Positions 8,888-17,436 of a DNA stretch of 64,000 nucleotides are shown here, piece by piece. Each line of letters begins with the position of its first letter. The first letter of the stretch is position 1. The DNA comes from an uncultured Victivallis sp. GTDB taxonomy: Bacteria > Verrucomicrobiota > Lentisphaeria > Victivallales > Victivallaceae. Below the pieces are notes generated by a model, which saw nothing but the letters and a program-made list of their open reading frames with translations, was not told the origin of the DNA and ran no database searches. The stretch spans positions 1-64,000 of the forward strand of contig CALXOA010000038.1 of assembly GCA_944389895.1 (NCBI GenBank), given 5' to 3'. The position numbers and the translations under genes were made by a program.

Positions 8888-8953
8888 GGGAATGTTCGGA
8901 GTTTGTGTCTTTTTGTCTCAAAATCGGCTTCAAACGAAAATGAGGTAGGCGTC

Positions 8954-9070
8954 ATGAAGGTGAGAGCGTCAGTGAAGCGCAGATGTGAATTCTGCCAGAT
9001 CATCAAGCGTAACGGCACGATCCGGGTCATCTGTTCCCGGGATGCGCGCCACAAGCAGCGTCAGGGCTGA
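8954..9070 (+). CDS. rpmJ: Ribosomal protein L36 (bL36)
   Basis: A 38-residue protein starting [14 protein letters not shown], the usual bL36 start. It keeps a zinc-binding CxxC (CEFC), a later Cys (VICS) and a His near the C-terminus (DARHKQRQG). GAGG lies before the ATG. It is the first gene of the alpha-type operon; rpsM follows after 47 bases. Confidence 0.95.
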   Translation: MKVRASVKRRCEFCQIIKRNGTIRVICSRDARHKQRQG

Positions 9071-9117
9071 GCGTGAAGAGCAACAAAACGCAATTTTAAC
9101 GGAATAGGAAAGTAGTT

Positions 9118-9516
9118 ATGCCTCGTATCATTGGTGTGGACATTCCGGGCAACAAGCGCGTCGAGTTCTCGCTGCGCTATCTCTACGGCGTCGGCCCGGC
9201 CAAGGCGCTGGAAATCATCGAGAAGGTCGGCATCGACCGTGACCTCAAGGCGAAAGATCTGACGCCTGATCAGATCGCCCGGATCACCAAAATCCTTCAG
9301 GACGATCTCCTGGTCGAAGGTGATCTGCGCCGCACGCTTGCCGCCGACATCCGCCGTCTGCAGCAGATCAACTGCTACCGCGGCATCCGGCACCGCCGGA
9401 ATCTGCCGGTCCGCGGTCAGCGTACCAAGACCAACGCCCGTACCCGCAAGGGCAAGAAGATCACAATCGGCGCGATCCGCGACAAAACCCAGCGTCGTCT
9501 GGCCGCCAAGGGCTGA
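9118..9516 (+). CDS. rpsM: Ribosomal protein S13 (uS13)
   Basis: The 132-residue protein starts MPRIIGVDIPGNKRVEFSL and carries the H2TH-type region (LYGVGPAKALEII). Its basic C-terminus, with RGIRHRRNLPVRGQRTKTNA, reaches into the decoding-site head of the 30S subunit. Length matches the family. It lies between rpmJ and rpsK, the standard order. Confidence 0.97.
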   Translation: MPRIIGVDIPGNKRVEFSLRYLYGVGPAKALEIIEKVGIDRDLKAKDLTPDQIARITKILQDDLLVEGDLRRTLAADIRRLQQINCYRGIRHRRNLPVRGQRTKTNARTRKGKKITIGAIRDKTQRRLAAKG

Positions 9517-9626
9517 TAGGGCCACGGCGCCGGTCCGGTGGTGTGGGCAGCCGGTTGGCTGCGCCGCCTGACCAGGTCGGATTGAGGTAACGAGATTGTT
9601 CATTGGTTAAGTAGGAAAAAAACATC

Positions 9627-10079
9627 ATGGCTGAAGAAGTAAAGAATACCGAAGTCGTCGAGGCTCCGGCCGCCGATGGCGCGGCGACCGCGGCAGTGGC
9701 TGCTCCGAAGCAGCGCAGCAAGACCGGGCGTTATATTCCGTCGGGGATCGCTTACGTCCTCGCGACTTTCAATAATACGAAGGTGACCTTCACCGATCTG
9801 CACGGCAACGTGATCTGCTGGTCGACCGGCGGCAAGAACGGTTTCAAGGGGTCGCGTAAAAGCACCGCCTATGCCGCTCAGGTGATTGCCGGAGACGCCG
9901 CCAAAAAGGCGCAGCTCCTCGGCATGAAGGAAGTTGAAGTCCGGATCAAGGGGCCGGGTGCCGGCCGCGAATCCGCAGTCCGCGGCATTGCCGCCGCCGG
10001 AATTGAGATCAGCACGATCAAAGATATCACGCCGGTTCCGCACAACGGCTGCCGTCCTCCGAAGCGTCGCCGGGTCTGA
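9627..10079 (+). CDS. rpsK: Ribosomal protein S11 (uS11) with N-terminal extension
   Basis: The core from about residue 30 onward is canonical uS11 of the 30S platform: [49 protein letters not shown] and the basic end [10 protein letters not shown]. The first ~28 residues are an acidic/alanine-rich tail ([18 protein letters not shown]) not found in standard S11 of ~130 residues. The gene follows rpsM by 110 bases. rpsD, which usually comes next in this operon, is absent. Confidence 0.96.
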   Translation: MAEEVKNTEVVEAPAADGAATAAVAAPKQRSKTGRYIPSGIAYVLATFNNTKVTFTDLHGNVICWSTGGKNGFKGSRKSTAYAAQVIAGDAAKKAQLLGMKEVEVRIKGPGAGRESAVRGIAAAGIEISTIKDITPVPHNGCRPPKRRRV

Positions 10080-10236
10080 CCCGACTTTTTTCGGGCGGAG
10101 TTTCTCCCGTCCGGCGGGATCCGTTTTCGCGCTCGTTGTGCGGCGTGAGGCGGGATGGGCCGGAAGGTTGGGGATTTTCCGGATGTGCTTTTGTTGAAAT
10201 GGTGCTGAAAAAGCATAATCAATTTGGAGGATGAAT

Positions 10237-11253
10237 ATGACTGCTGCAATCGGTTTCCCGATGCCCAAGTCGATCGTCATGGACGAGGCGACCGCGACTG
10301 AGACCTATGCGAAATTTATCGCTGCGCCGTTCCAGAGCGGCTTCGGTCATACGCTGGGCAATTCGCTGCGCCGGGTGTTGTTGTCTTCGTTGGAGGGCGC
10401 GGCTATTTGTTCGGTTCGGATTGACGGCGCGAAACACGAGTTCGACTCGCTGGACAATGTGGTCGAGGACATCACCGAGATCGTTCTCAATCTCAAGTGT
10501 GTGCGGTTGAATCTGCATGCCGAGGGGCCGAAAACGCTGGAAATCCGCAAGGATAAGGCGGGGAAAGTCACAGCTGCGGACATTGTCTGCGACAGTACGG
10601 TTGAAGTGCTGAATCCGGAGCAGGTGATCTGCACACTTGACAAGTCGCTGCCCTTCCGGGCCGAGATCGAGGTGATCAGCGGCAAGGGGTATCTCCCGGC
10701 CGAGAAGAATACGGAACCGCGTTCGATCGGTACAATTCCGGTCGATTGTCTCTTCAGCCCGGTGACCCGGGTCAACTATCAGGTCGGCGCCGCCCGCGTC
10801 GGCGAAGAGACTGAAATGGACAGCCTGGAGCTTGAAATCTGGACCGACGGCCGGATCAGCCCGCAGAATGCGCTTGAGGAAGCTGCCCGGATTCTCCGGG
10901 ATCACCTCCAGCCGTTCATGGGTGCGCAGGTTGTGGAAAAGGATGTGGTCCTGACGGAAGAAGAGACCAAGATGTTCAAGCTCTTGTCGCATGACGTCGA
11001 AATTCTGGACCTTTCGGTCCGTGCGATGAACTGCCTCAACAGCGCCAACATCAAGCTGATCGGCGAACTCTGCACCAAGACGGAGAGCCGGATGCTGAAG
11101 TATCGCAACTTCGGTAAAAAATCGCTGGACGAAATCAAGGAAAAAATTGAAAAACTCGGGTTGGAGCTGGGTATGAGCCTCAGCGACCGGCTGATGACTG
11201 CTCTCGAGGCGGAGTCGGTGCGGGTCCGGTCCGAAGTCGAGGAGACTAAGTAA
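10237..11253 (+). CDS. rpoA: RNA polymerase alpha subunit
   Basis: The 338-residue protein has the assembly domain ([21 protein letters not shown] near residues 28-48) and a C-terminal alphaCTD ([35 protein letters not shown]) that contacts UP elements and activators. Start choice: GGAGG at 10226-10230 abuts an ATG at 10231 with no spacing but is 6 bases from ATG 10237, so 10237 is preferred. A 157-base gap separates it from rpsK where rpsD would be expected. Confidence 0.97.
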   Translation: MTAAIGFPMPKSIVMDEATATETYAKFIAAPFQSGFGHTLGNSLRRVLLSSLEGAAICSVRIDGAKHEFDSLDNVVEDITEIVLNLKCVRLNLHAEGPKTLEIRKDKAGKVTAADIVCDSTVEVLNPEQVICTLDKSLPFRAEIEVISGKGYLPAEKNTEPRSIGTIPVDCLFSPVTRVNYQVGAARVGEETEMDSLELEIWTDGRISPQNALEEAARILRDHLQPFMGAQVVEKDVVLTEEETKMFKLLSHDVEILDLSVRAMNCLNSANIKLIGELCTKTESRMLKYRNFGKKSLDEIKEKIEKLGLELGMSLSDRLMTALEAESVRVRSEVEETK

Positions 11254-11255
11254 TC

Positions 11256-11702
11256 ATGCGTCACAGAGTAGCAACGTTCAAAGTCGGTCGTTCCGGCGCC
11301 CATCGCCGCGCCATGCTGGCGAATATGGTCAGCAGCCTCTTCACCTGCGGCAAGATTGAAACCACGCTGGTCAAGGCCAAAGAGGCCCGCCGCTTCGCCG
11401 AGAAGCTGATTACGATCGGCAAGAAGGGAGATCTGCATCGCCGTCGTCTGGCGATTTCCAGACTGCGCGACAAGTCGGCGGTCAAGCTGCTGTTCGATGA
11501 GATCGCTCCCGGTTATGAGGGGCGCAACGGCGGTTATACCCGTATTCTGAAGCTCGGAAAGCGTCGCGGAGATGCCGCTGAAATGTGCATTCTCCAGCTT
11601 GTCGAAGCCAACGTCGCCCCGAAGGCGGAAGCGCCGAAAGCGGAAGCGCCGAAGGCCGAGGTTGAGGCTCCGAAAGCGGAGGAAACTCCCAAGGCCGAGT
11701 AA
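11256..11702 (+). CDS. rplQ: Ribosomal protein L17 (bL17) with repetitive C-terminal tail
   Basis: The first ~118 residues are canonical bL17 of the exit-tunnel region ([60 protein letters not shown]). The last ~28 residues form a tail of APKAE repeats, which is variable and likely disordered. The ribosome site GAGGAG lies inside the end of rpoA and only two bases separate the genes, so translation is coupled. Confidence 0.97.
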   Translation: MRHRVATFKVGRSGAHRRAMLANMVSSLFTCGKIETTLVKAKEARRFAEKLITIGKKGDLHRRRLAISRLRDKSAVKLLFDEIAPGYEGRNGGYTRILKLGKRRGDAAEMCILQLVEANVAPKAEAPKAEAPKAEVEAPKAEETPKAE

Positions 11703-11725
11703 CGGATTGTTTCCGTTTTCAAGCG

Positions 11726-11763
11726 AAAAAGCGGAACCGGTGTTCGATCGGTTCCGCTTTTTT
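11726..11763. terminator. Bidirectional terminator between rplQ and rfaE2
   Basis: AAAGCGGAACCG (11728-11739) pairs with CGGTTCCGCTTT (11749-11760). It is followed by T residues on the plus strand and preceded by A residues that give a T-tract on the minus strand. It ends two converging operons. Confidence 0.9.
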
Positions 11764-11847
11764 CTGCACTCTCCCCGGGGCGGGAACGTCGCAGAATTGT
11801 GACGCTTCATGGGACTCTGCCGGGATCGTGAAACGAAACGGCCGGTA

Positions 11848-12348
11848 TTATCCGCGGAGATCCTGTTTGATCTTCTCGATGATGGTCGTCGTGGAAAAGC
11901 CGGGAATGAATGGTTTGAAAACAATCCGGGTCTCCGCTGTTTCCAAAGCATGACGTTCTGCCGGATCGAGTTTATCCAGCGTATAATCCCCGCCTTTTAC
12001 GTAGATGTCGGCCGCAAGGGCAGCCAGTTCCCGGTCACAGCGGGAACCTTCGAAAATCACAACCATGTCGACCGCCTCCAGAGAGGCCAGCATGTAGGCG
12101 CGGTTGAATTGATCGATGACCGGCCGGGTTGGTCCCTTGAGCTGCCGTACGGAAGCATCGGAGTTGATCAGCACCAGCAGCGCGTCACCGAGGCAGCGCG
12201 CCTCATACAGGTATTCGGCATGGCCGCGATGGAGAATGTCGAAACAACCGTTGGTCACGACGAGACGACGGTTCTCTCGACGCAGGATCTCACGGCGGCG
12301 GCAGGCCGCGTCAAGCGGGAGTATCAGATCGGCGGGATTGCGGTTCAT
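11848..12348 (-). CDS. rfaE2: RfaE2-type heptose-1-phosphate adenylyltransferase
   Basis: The 166-residue protein is a stand-alone nucleotidyltransferase of the cytidylyltransferase superfamily. It corresponds to the C-terminal half of HldE, which makes ADP-heptose for the LPS inner core. Key motifs are TNGCFDILHRGH (32-43, the HxGH nucleotide site), INSDASVRQLKGPTRPV and IYVKGGDYTLD. The kinase half (RfaE1) is not in the window. Its ATG overlaps the stop of the upstream deaminase gene (ATGA). It is the last gene of a minus-strand operon. Confidence 0.87.
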   Translation of the reverse strand: MNRNPADLILPLDAACRRREILRRENRRLVVTNGCFDILHRGHAEYLYEARCLGDALLVLINSDASVRQLKGPTRPVIDQFNRAYMLASLEAVDMVVIFEGSRCDRELAALAADIYVKGGDYTLDKLDPAERHALETAETRIVFKPFIPGFSTTTIIEKIKQDLRG

Positions 12349-12830
12349 CGCGATTCCTCTCCGGGGCTTTCCAGCGGCCGGACCGCGACGCCCGCTTCAT
12401 GCAGCAGCTCGAGCGAGGTGGAGTCAATCGAATAGTGACGGTGATAGACCACTTCGACAATTCCGGCGTTGATGATCATTTTCGCACACAGCAGGCAGGG
12501 ACTGTAGGTGGTGTAAAGGGTCGCGCCCTTGACTGCGATGCCGTGATAGGCCGCCTGAACGATCGCATTTTCCTCCGCATGGCTGCACAGACATTGATGC
12601 AGATTGGTTCCCGAGGGGGCATCGGAGTTGCAGCGGGGGCAGCCGCCGTCGGAACAGTTGCGCACTCCGCGCGGCGTGCCGTTATAGCCGGTCGAGATGA
12701 TCCGGCAGTCTCGCACCAGAACCGCTGCGACCTGACGCCGGCAGCAGTTGCTGCGGGTGGCGGCAACGTGGGCGATGTCCATGAAATACTGATCCCAGCC
12801 GGGACGGGGTGGACGGTTTGAAATGGTCAT
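12345..12830 (-). CDS. dCMP deaminase family protein (ComEB-like)
   Basis: The 161-residue zinc enzyme converts dCMP to dUMP, supplying thymidylate synthesis. The zinc site is HAE (84-86) with PCLLC (111-115). An extra cysteine/histidine cluster (CSDGGCPRC, HQCLCSHAEE) matches the second zinc of ComEB-type enzymes. GYNGTPRG (49-56) is a family substrate-loop motif. It is coupled to rfaE2 by a 4-base overlap and follows the WecA/MraY-type gene by 32 bases. Confidence 0.92.
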   Translation of the reverse strand: MTISNRPPRPGWDQYFMDIAHVAATRSNCCRRQVAAVLVRDCRIISTGYNGTPRGVRNCSDGGCPRCNSDAPSGTNLHQCLCSHAEENAIVQAAYHGIAVKGATLYTTYSPCLLCAKMIINAGIVEVVYHRHYSIDSTSLELLHEAGVAVRPLESPGEESR

Positions 12831-12862
12831 GATGTCGCCCTTTCCATAAAGTGTTGCGTAAT

Positions 12863-14002
12863 TTACCGGTGCTGCTTCTCGTCGGAGTTCGGCGTCTCGC
12901 GCGTCTCCTGCCGCCCGGAAAGTGTGAACTGAAGGATCGTGATCACCAGCAGAAACAGCAGAGCCTGGGCAACCAGGACCGCAGCGGTCCGGAAGTCTCC
13001 CCAGAAAACCGGCAGCATTCCGAGCCCGATCGTCAACGCCATCAGATGGACGACCATCACGGCCTGCTTGCGGCTGAGCCCCATCCGTACAAAGCGATGC
13101 GAGATGTGGTTGTGGTCGCCGATCCAGAACGGTTTGCGGTTCATGGTGCGGATCAGCACCACCATTGCAGTGTCGAACAACGGCAGCGCAAGAATGAACA
13201 GCGGAATCACGATCGGGAATCTGGAAAGCGAGAAATTGATGCCGAAAAAGGTCACCTTTGCCGCCACCACCGCAGCCATGTAGCCGAGGAAATGGCTCCC
13301 GGAATCCCCCATGAAGATCGTCGCCGGATTGAAGTTGTAAAACCAGAAGCCGCAGCCGACTCCGCAGGTCAGTGCTGAAAATACCGCAACGAAATATTGC
13401 TGATTCAGCGCGGCGAAAATCGTGAAGAACGCCATTGCAATACTGATCGTACCGACCGCGAGACCATCCATATTGTCAAAGAAGTTGATCGAATTCATCA
13501 TCAACATGATCCAGAAAACGGAGACTATCCATACCAGTATATCGTTCTCCACGAAGATGTTGACGTGAACTCCCCCCCATGTGACCGCGAGGAGCGCGAT
13601 CAGAAACTGTCCTCCGAATTTGACTCCGGCGGAGAGCGCCCATTTGTCGTCGATCAGGCCGAGCAGAACAGCACCGAAGGCTCCGAGGATGATCACCAGC
13701 AGTTCCGGGGAGATCTGAAAGATTCCACCGATGTGTTCATTGAGCAGATCCGAATAGTAGGGCAGTTTCCCCGAACAGACCGTGAGCAGTGCGACTCCGA
13801 GACAGAGGATCCAGGCGGTGAACATCGCCGCGCCACCGAGCAACGGTGTCGGCTGCCGGTGGCCTTTATGGTTGGTCGACTGCGGCCGATCCATGAAGTC
13901 ACTCTTTTCGGCGATCTTCTGAAACAGCGGAGTCAGAAGCAGCGTCAACACCGCGCCCCCAAGAAAACTGAACAGATAGATCTGGTCCCAGAACTCCATC
14001 AT
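12863..14002 (-). CDS. WecA/MraY-type undecaprenyl-phosphate glycosyl-1-phosphate transferase
   Basis: The 379-residue polytopic membrane enzyme transfers a sugar-1-phosphate from a UDP-sugar to undecaprenyl phosphate. Motifs are NHKGHRQPTPLLGG, the acidic GLIDDKWAL, NSINFFDNMDGLAVG and FMGDSGSHFLG, and the UDP-sugar selecting DHNHISHRF loop, which favours a WecA (GlcNAc-1-P) role over MraY. ATG 14002 is chosen because AGGTG lies 7 bases upstream; the upstream gene stops at 14007, so the junction is tight. It probably starts O-antigen or another surface glycan. Confidence 0.87.
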   Translation of the reverse strand: MMEFWDQIYLFSFLGGAVLTLLLTPLFQKIAEKSDFMDRPQSTNHKGHRQPTPLLGGAAMFTAWILCLGVALLTVCSGKLPYYSDLLNEHIGGIFQISPELLVIILGAFGAVLLGLIDDKWALSAGVKFGGQFLIALLAVTWGGVHVNIFVENDILVWIVSVFWIMLMMNSINFFDNMDGLAVGTISIAMAFFTIFAALNQQYFVAVFSALTCGVGCGFWFYNFNPATIFMGDSGSHFLGYMAAVVAAKVTFFGINFSLSRFPIVIPLFILALPLFDTAMVVLIRTMNRKPFWIGDHNHISHRFVRMGLSRKQAVMVVHLMALTIGLGMLPVFWGDFRTAAVLVAQALLFLLVITILQFTLSGRQETRETPNSDEKQHR

Positions 14003-14006
14003 TTTT

Positions 14007-14771
14007 TCACCTGCAGGTTGTGGCGCGGCGGACATATTCAAACAGAAATACCGTTGCCGCCTGAGCCGCGTTCAGTGATTCATAATTTCCCGGCATCGGT
14101 ATGGTGACACGCCGGGCACCGGCAAGTTCTCCGACTCCGTTGGCTTCCGCACCGATCACCAGCACCGTACGATCGAAGAGGGCCGGTGCCGTAAAACAGT
14201 TCTCGCCCCGGTGGGGATCGGTCAGACAGACTTCCGGATAACCGAAACGTGCCGCCGCCGCCGCCAGTCGGTCGAGGGTATCGAAGCTGCGCAGCTTCAA
14301 AGCGAACTGAGCACCGAGCGCCGCCCGGATCGCCTTGTCTCCATAAGGATCGATGGAACCCTTGGTATACCACAACTCATCGAGTCCGGTGGACCGCAAC
14401 GTGCGGCAGATCGTACCGAAATTACCGGGATCGCCGAGGCGGTCAAGTGCAAAAAGGAACGGTGCACCGGGCGCTTCCTCCGGATCCGGTTCCGGGGGAA
14501 TCTCCGCGACGGCAAGGATTCCCTGTGTATTGACGGTTGCGGCAAATTCCGCGAAGCGCTCCTCGCTGACCCGGCAGATCTCCCCCGGGATCTCTCCTGC
14601 GGCTGCGAGTCCCCGCCCGGTGACGACGGTGAAACGCACCAGTTCAGGACGTCTGAGGTAGAGTTCCCCGGTTGCCCGGACTCCTTCACAGAGGCAACAC
14701 CCGGATTTGCGCCGCCCGTGCCGGGTTCGCAGCGTGCGGAGCAGCGCTTCATTTTTCCGGGAGAGTTCCAT
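14007..14771 (-). CDS. SpoU/TrmH family RNA 2'-O-ribose methyltransferase
   Basis: The 254-residue SPOUT-fold enzyme uses S-adenosylmethionine to methylate tRNA or rRNA ribose. SpoU signatures are LDRLGDPGNFGTICRTL, VLVIGAEANGVGEL and IPMPGNYESLNAAQAATV, which form the trefoil-knot cofactor site. The first ~100 residues resemble the substrate-binding extension of TrmH/RlmB-like enzymes. The target nucleotide cannot be told. It lies 14 bases downstream of the TPR-like gene in the same operon. Confidence 0.9.
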   Translation of the reverse strand: MELSRKNEALLRTLRTRHGRRKSGCCLCEGVRATGELYLRRPELVRFTVVTGRGLAAAGEIPGEICRVSEERFAEFAATVNTQGILAVAEIPPEPDPEEAPGAPFLFALDRLGDPGNFGTICRTLRSTGLDELWYTKGSIDPYGDKAIRAALGAQFALKLRSFDTLDRLAAAAARFGYPEVCLTDPHRGENCFTAPALFDRTVLVIGAEANGVGELAGARRVTIPMPGNYESLNAAQAATVFLFEYVRRATTCR

Positions 14772-14785
14772 GGTTGAGGCCGGTT

Positions 14786-15484
14786 TCAGAGTTTGGTGGG
14801 CGCCTTGGTATAGGGGCCGTACTCTCCGGCTTCGAGTGCGATCAGCATTGCGCGGGCATTTTCATGCCACCAGCGGGCACTCTCCCGATCCGGGACGAGG
14901 TTGGCCGCCCGCGTCAGGCAGCTGGCCGCCTGGTTCAGATCCTTGAGCTGAATGAAGAGCCGGCCGGCATTGGCATTGGCTTCGGCACGGAGCGCCTGGG
15001 ACAGTTCCATGGAGGTCCCCAGTGCGGCGAACTCCTTCGCCGCCGCCTCCGGCTTGCCCATCGACTCATAGAGATACGCTTCAGTCACTCTGGCGGAGCC
15101 GAGCAGCGGCTCCGCGGGCTGTGCTTCGATCACCCGGCGCAGTTCCCGGACGGCCGCTTCAAAATCTTTTGCATCGATCAGGAGTTTGACCAGCCGGTAA
15201 CGGGCTGCCGCCGCCCCGGGCGCCGAACTGTATTGTTCCAGTGCGGCGGTCAGTTCTTCGACTGTCACTGCGTCGGCGAGTGCGAAAGCCGCTTCGCGGT
15301 TCGCCCGGTTCCGTGCCGAGACCGCCCAGAATGCGAGGGTCACCACAATCACGAGAACCACCGCAACGGCGGTGATCTGCTTCCAGTAGGTGGCGAATCC
15401 GTATTCGAGACGTTCCATGTCGTTCAGCAGCGCGTGGGAGAGTTCGGAATTGAGCTTCTTGTTCCGGCTGGTTTTGTTTGCCAT
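14786..15484 (-). CDS. Membrane-anchored TPR-like protein
   Basis: The 232-residue protein has one membrane segment (about 37-57, ITAVAVVLVIVVTLAFWAV) after a short cytoplasmic N-terminus. A helical repeat region of TPR type fills the rest (AAARYRLVKLLIDAKDFEAAVREL, ALRAEANANAGRLFIQLKD). The layout is like YfgM/CpoB-type periplasmic scaffold proteins, but no specific family is assigned. ATG 15484 is chosen for the AAGGA 8 bases upstream. Neighbours are the AICAR transformylase gene and an RNA methyltransferase gene. Confidence 0.75.
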   Translation of the reverse strand: MANKTSRNKKLNSELSHALLNDMERLEYGFATYWKQITAVAVVLVIVVTLAFWAVSARNRANREAAFALADAVTVEELTAALEQYSSAPGAAAARYRLVKLLIDAKDFEAAVRELRRVIEAQPAEPLLGSARVTEAYLYESMGKPEAAAKEFAALGTSMELSQALRAEANANAGRLFIQLKDLNQAASCLTRAANLVPDRESARWWHENARAMLIALEAGEYGPYTKAPTKL

Positions 15485-15543
15485 GATCACATTCCTTGTC
15501 TGTTTGCCGTTCTATGTTTTTCGTTATCAGATTAGGCCGTTCA

Positions 15544-16662
15544 TCAATGATGGGAGAAGATCCGCTCAGGCGCGTGGTAGAGCGCAACGCCGAGCTCGTT
15601 CGCCCGTTTGATCACATCGGCGTCGCGCAGCGAGCCGGAGGGTGCAATGATCGCGGTCACGCCGGCGGCGGCCGCAGTTTCGACCCCGTCCTCAAACGGG
15701 AAAAAGCCGTCGCTGGACATCACCGCATTCTGCAGAGTGCTTTCGCCGGAGTATTTCTGTTTGAATTTCTCGATCGCCTGTTCGATTGCACCGACCCGGT
15801 CCTGTTCCCCGGTGCCGACGGAAAGCGTCTGGCCGTTCTTGACGATCACGACACCGTTGGAACGTACGCTCAGATTCACATACCAGGCGAAAAGCAGATC
15901 GAGTTTCTGGCTTTCGGTTGCTTCGACGGTGGAAATCTGATGGCCGCAACGCTTGTTTTCCGCCTCGGCTTTTTTGAGGTCCGCGACCGAATGCAGCGAG
16001 GTCAGCAGCGGAGCCGCAACCACCAGCGATCCGTCGGCAAGCACCTTCATGGTGTTGTGGCGGGGAGCAGCGTCGCCGACAAAACGCGGCAGGGAGTCGA
16101 TGTCGCCGCACCGGATGATCCGGATGTGACGATTGAGCTTGTAGGTTTCGCCGTCGTTGAAGATCTCAAGGACTCCCGGCGCGTAGGCGGGGGCGACCAC
16201 ACATTCGACGAACGTGGACATGATTTCGCGCGCGGTGTCGGCGTCAACCTCGGTATTGAAGGCGATTACGCTGCCGAAAGCGGCCCGGGCATCGGCGTCA
16301 CGCGCTTTCTGATAGATTGCCTTGAGGGTTTCCCCGGGGCGCCCTTCCGCCGCACCCGAAGGGTTGACGTGCTTCATGACCGCACAGGCCGGATTTCTGA
16401 AGAATTTGACGATGTTCAGCGCGTAGGAGATATCCTCGAGGTTGGTTTGCGACAGGCCGCTTTTGCCGTTCTTCAGAATCTGCATATCACCGATCGCCGC
16501 CGGTTCGCCGGCCGGTTTGTAGTAACTCGCCGGCTGGTGGGGATTCGTCCCGTACCGGAGGTCGTCCACCTTGATGTAACGGCGGTCGCCGATGGTGATC
16601 TCAGCCGGGAAATCCCCGACGTTTCTGGAAAGATAAGTGTCGCGGGTCAACTCTTTAGCCAT
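15544..16662 (-). CDS. AICAR transformylase, stand-alone (PurH C-terminal domain only)
   Basis: The 372-residue protein matches only the formyltransferase half of PurH, which converts AICAR to FAICAR with 10-formyl-tetrahydrofolate. Recognisable segments are LRYGTNPHQPASYY, the active-site Lys-His of VMKHVNPSGAA, FGSVIAFN, VEATESQKLDLLFAWYV, and the C-terminal SDGFFPFEDGVE with a glycine-rich turn. The MGS-like IMP cyclohydrolase domain (~200 residues) that precedes it in normal PurH is missing, and the ATG is well placed. IMP closure must be done elsewhere. It has its own promoter (16708-16736) divergent from tmk. Confidence 0.9.
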   Translation of the reverse strand: MAKELTRDTYLSRNVGDFPAEITIGDRRYIKVDDLRYGTNPHQPASYYKPAGEPAAIGDMQILKNGKSGLSQTNLEDISYALNIVKFFRNPACAVMKHVNPSGAAEGRPGETLKAIYQKARDADARAAFGSVIAFNTEVDADTAREIMSTFVECVVAPAYAPGVLEIFNDGETYKLNRHIRIIRCGDIDSLPRFVGDAAPRHNTMKVLADGSLVVAAPLLTSLHSVADLKKAEAENKRCGHQISTVEATESQKLDLLFAWYVNLSVRSNGVVIVKNGQTLSVGTGEQDRVGAIEQAIEKFKQKYSGESTLQNAVMSSDGFFPFEDGVETAAAAGVTAIIAPSGSLRDADVIKRANELGVALYHAPERIFSHH

Positions 16663-16707
16663 TTTGCTGCTCGAATCCTGTTAAAGTTCAAAAAAATCAC
16701 GTTATGA

Positions 16708-16736
16708 AATATAACACCGTTTGAAGTTTCCGGCAA
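16708..16736 (-). promoter_or_regulatory. Promoter of the AICAR transformylase operon
   Basis: On the minus strand TTGCCG (16731-16736), 17 bases, TATATT (16708-16713). It interleaves with the tmk promoter on the other strand. Confidence 0.6.
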
Positions 16737-16749
16737 ACCGCGCTATTGT
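16721..16749 (+). promoter_or_regulatory. Promoter of tmk-holB
   Basis: TTGAAG (16721-16726), 17 bases, TATTGT (16744-16749). The -35 box lies inside the spacer of the divergent promoter. Confidence 0.55.
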
Positions 16750-16779
16750 TCTTTTTAGATAAAAATGCGGGATTCCGAC

Positions 16780-17436
16780 ATGAAAAAACGTTTAAGGCAC
16801 ACGTATCCGGGTTGTTTCATCACGTTCGAAGGCCCTGAAGGCGCCGGCAAGAGTACGCAGATCAGAATGCTTGCCGATTACCTGGAGCATCGCGGCTGCG
16901 TCTGCCGCCTGACCCGTGAACCGGGAGGGACGCCGCTGGCCGAAAGGTTGCGTACGGTGGTCAAGAATCACGAGGGCCCGGAGCGGTTGCATGCCACCAC
17001 GGAGCTTCTGCTGATCGAGGCGGCACGTTCCCAGCATGTGCGCGAGGTGATCCGGCCGGCGCTGGCGGCGGGCGAGGTGGTGCTCTGTGATCGCTTCTTC
17101 GACTCCACCACCGCTTATCAGGGGGGAGCCCGCGGGATGGATTCGGAGGTGATCGGTTCGTTGAACGAACTGGCGGCCGCGGAGTGTATTCCCGATCTGA
17201 CCATCCTGCTCGACGTTGCACCGGAAGCGGGTTTTGCACGGACCCGTCACCGGGTTGAGACGCGGGGGGAGCATGACCGGTTTGAAGAGGAGGAGCTTGA
17301 TTTTCACCGCCGCGTCCGTGAGACCTTTCTGGCCATTGCCGCCCGCGAACCGGAAAGAGTTCGGGTGATCGATGCCGGTCGCTCCGCAGAAGAGGTCCAC
17401 GCCGAAGTGAGAAGAGTGGTTGATGAGTTTGTTTGA
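16780..17436 (+). CDS. tmk: Thymidylate kinase
   Basis: It phosphorylates dTMP to dTDP in the cytoplasm. The 218-residue protein has the P-loop GPEGAGKST (18-26), the substrate-binding REPGGTPLAE, DRFFDSTTAYQG, and a LID region with ETRGEHDRFEEEE. An alternative ATG at 16765 would add five residues; 16780 is preferred because GCGGGA is suitably placed, but this is not certain. The end overlaps the start of holB by 14 bases, so the two are coupled. Confidence 0.95.
   Translation: MKKRLRHTYPGCFITFEGPEGAGKSTQIRMLADYLEHRGCVCRLTREPGGTPLAERLRTVVKNHEGPERLHATTELLLIEAARSQHVREVIRPALAAGEVVLCDRFFDSTTAYQGGARGMDSEVIGSLNELAAAECIPDLTILLDVAPEAGFARTRHRVETRGEHDRFEEEELDFHRRVRETFLAIAAREPERVRVIDAGRSAEEVHAEVRRVVDEFV

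Noticed and set aside
8784..8948. A 54-codon open frame in the rpmJ leader
   Set aside because: No ribosome site or family resemblance; the leader hairpin lies inside it and a regulatory leader explains the region better.
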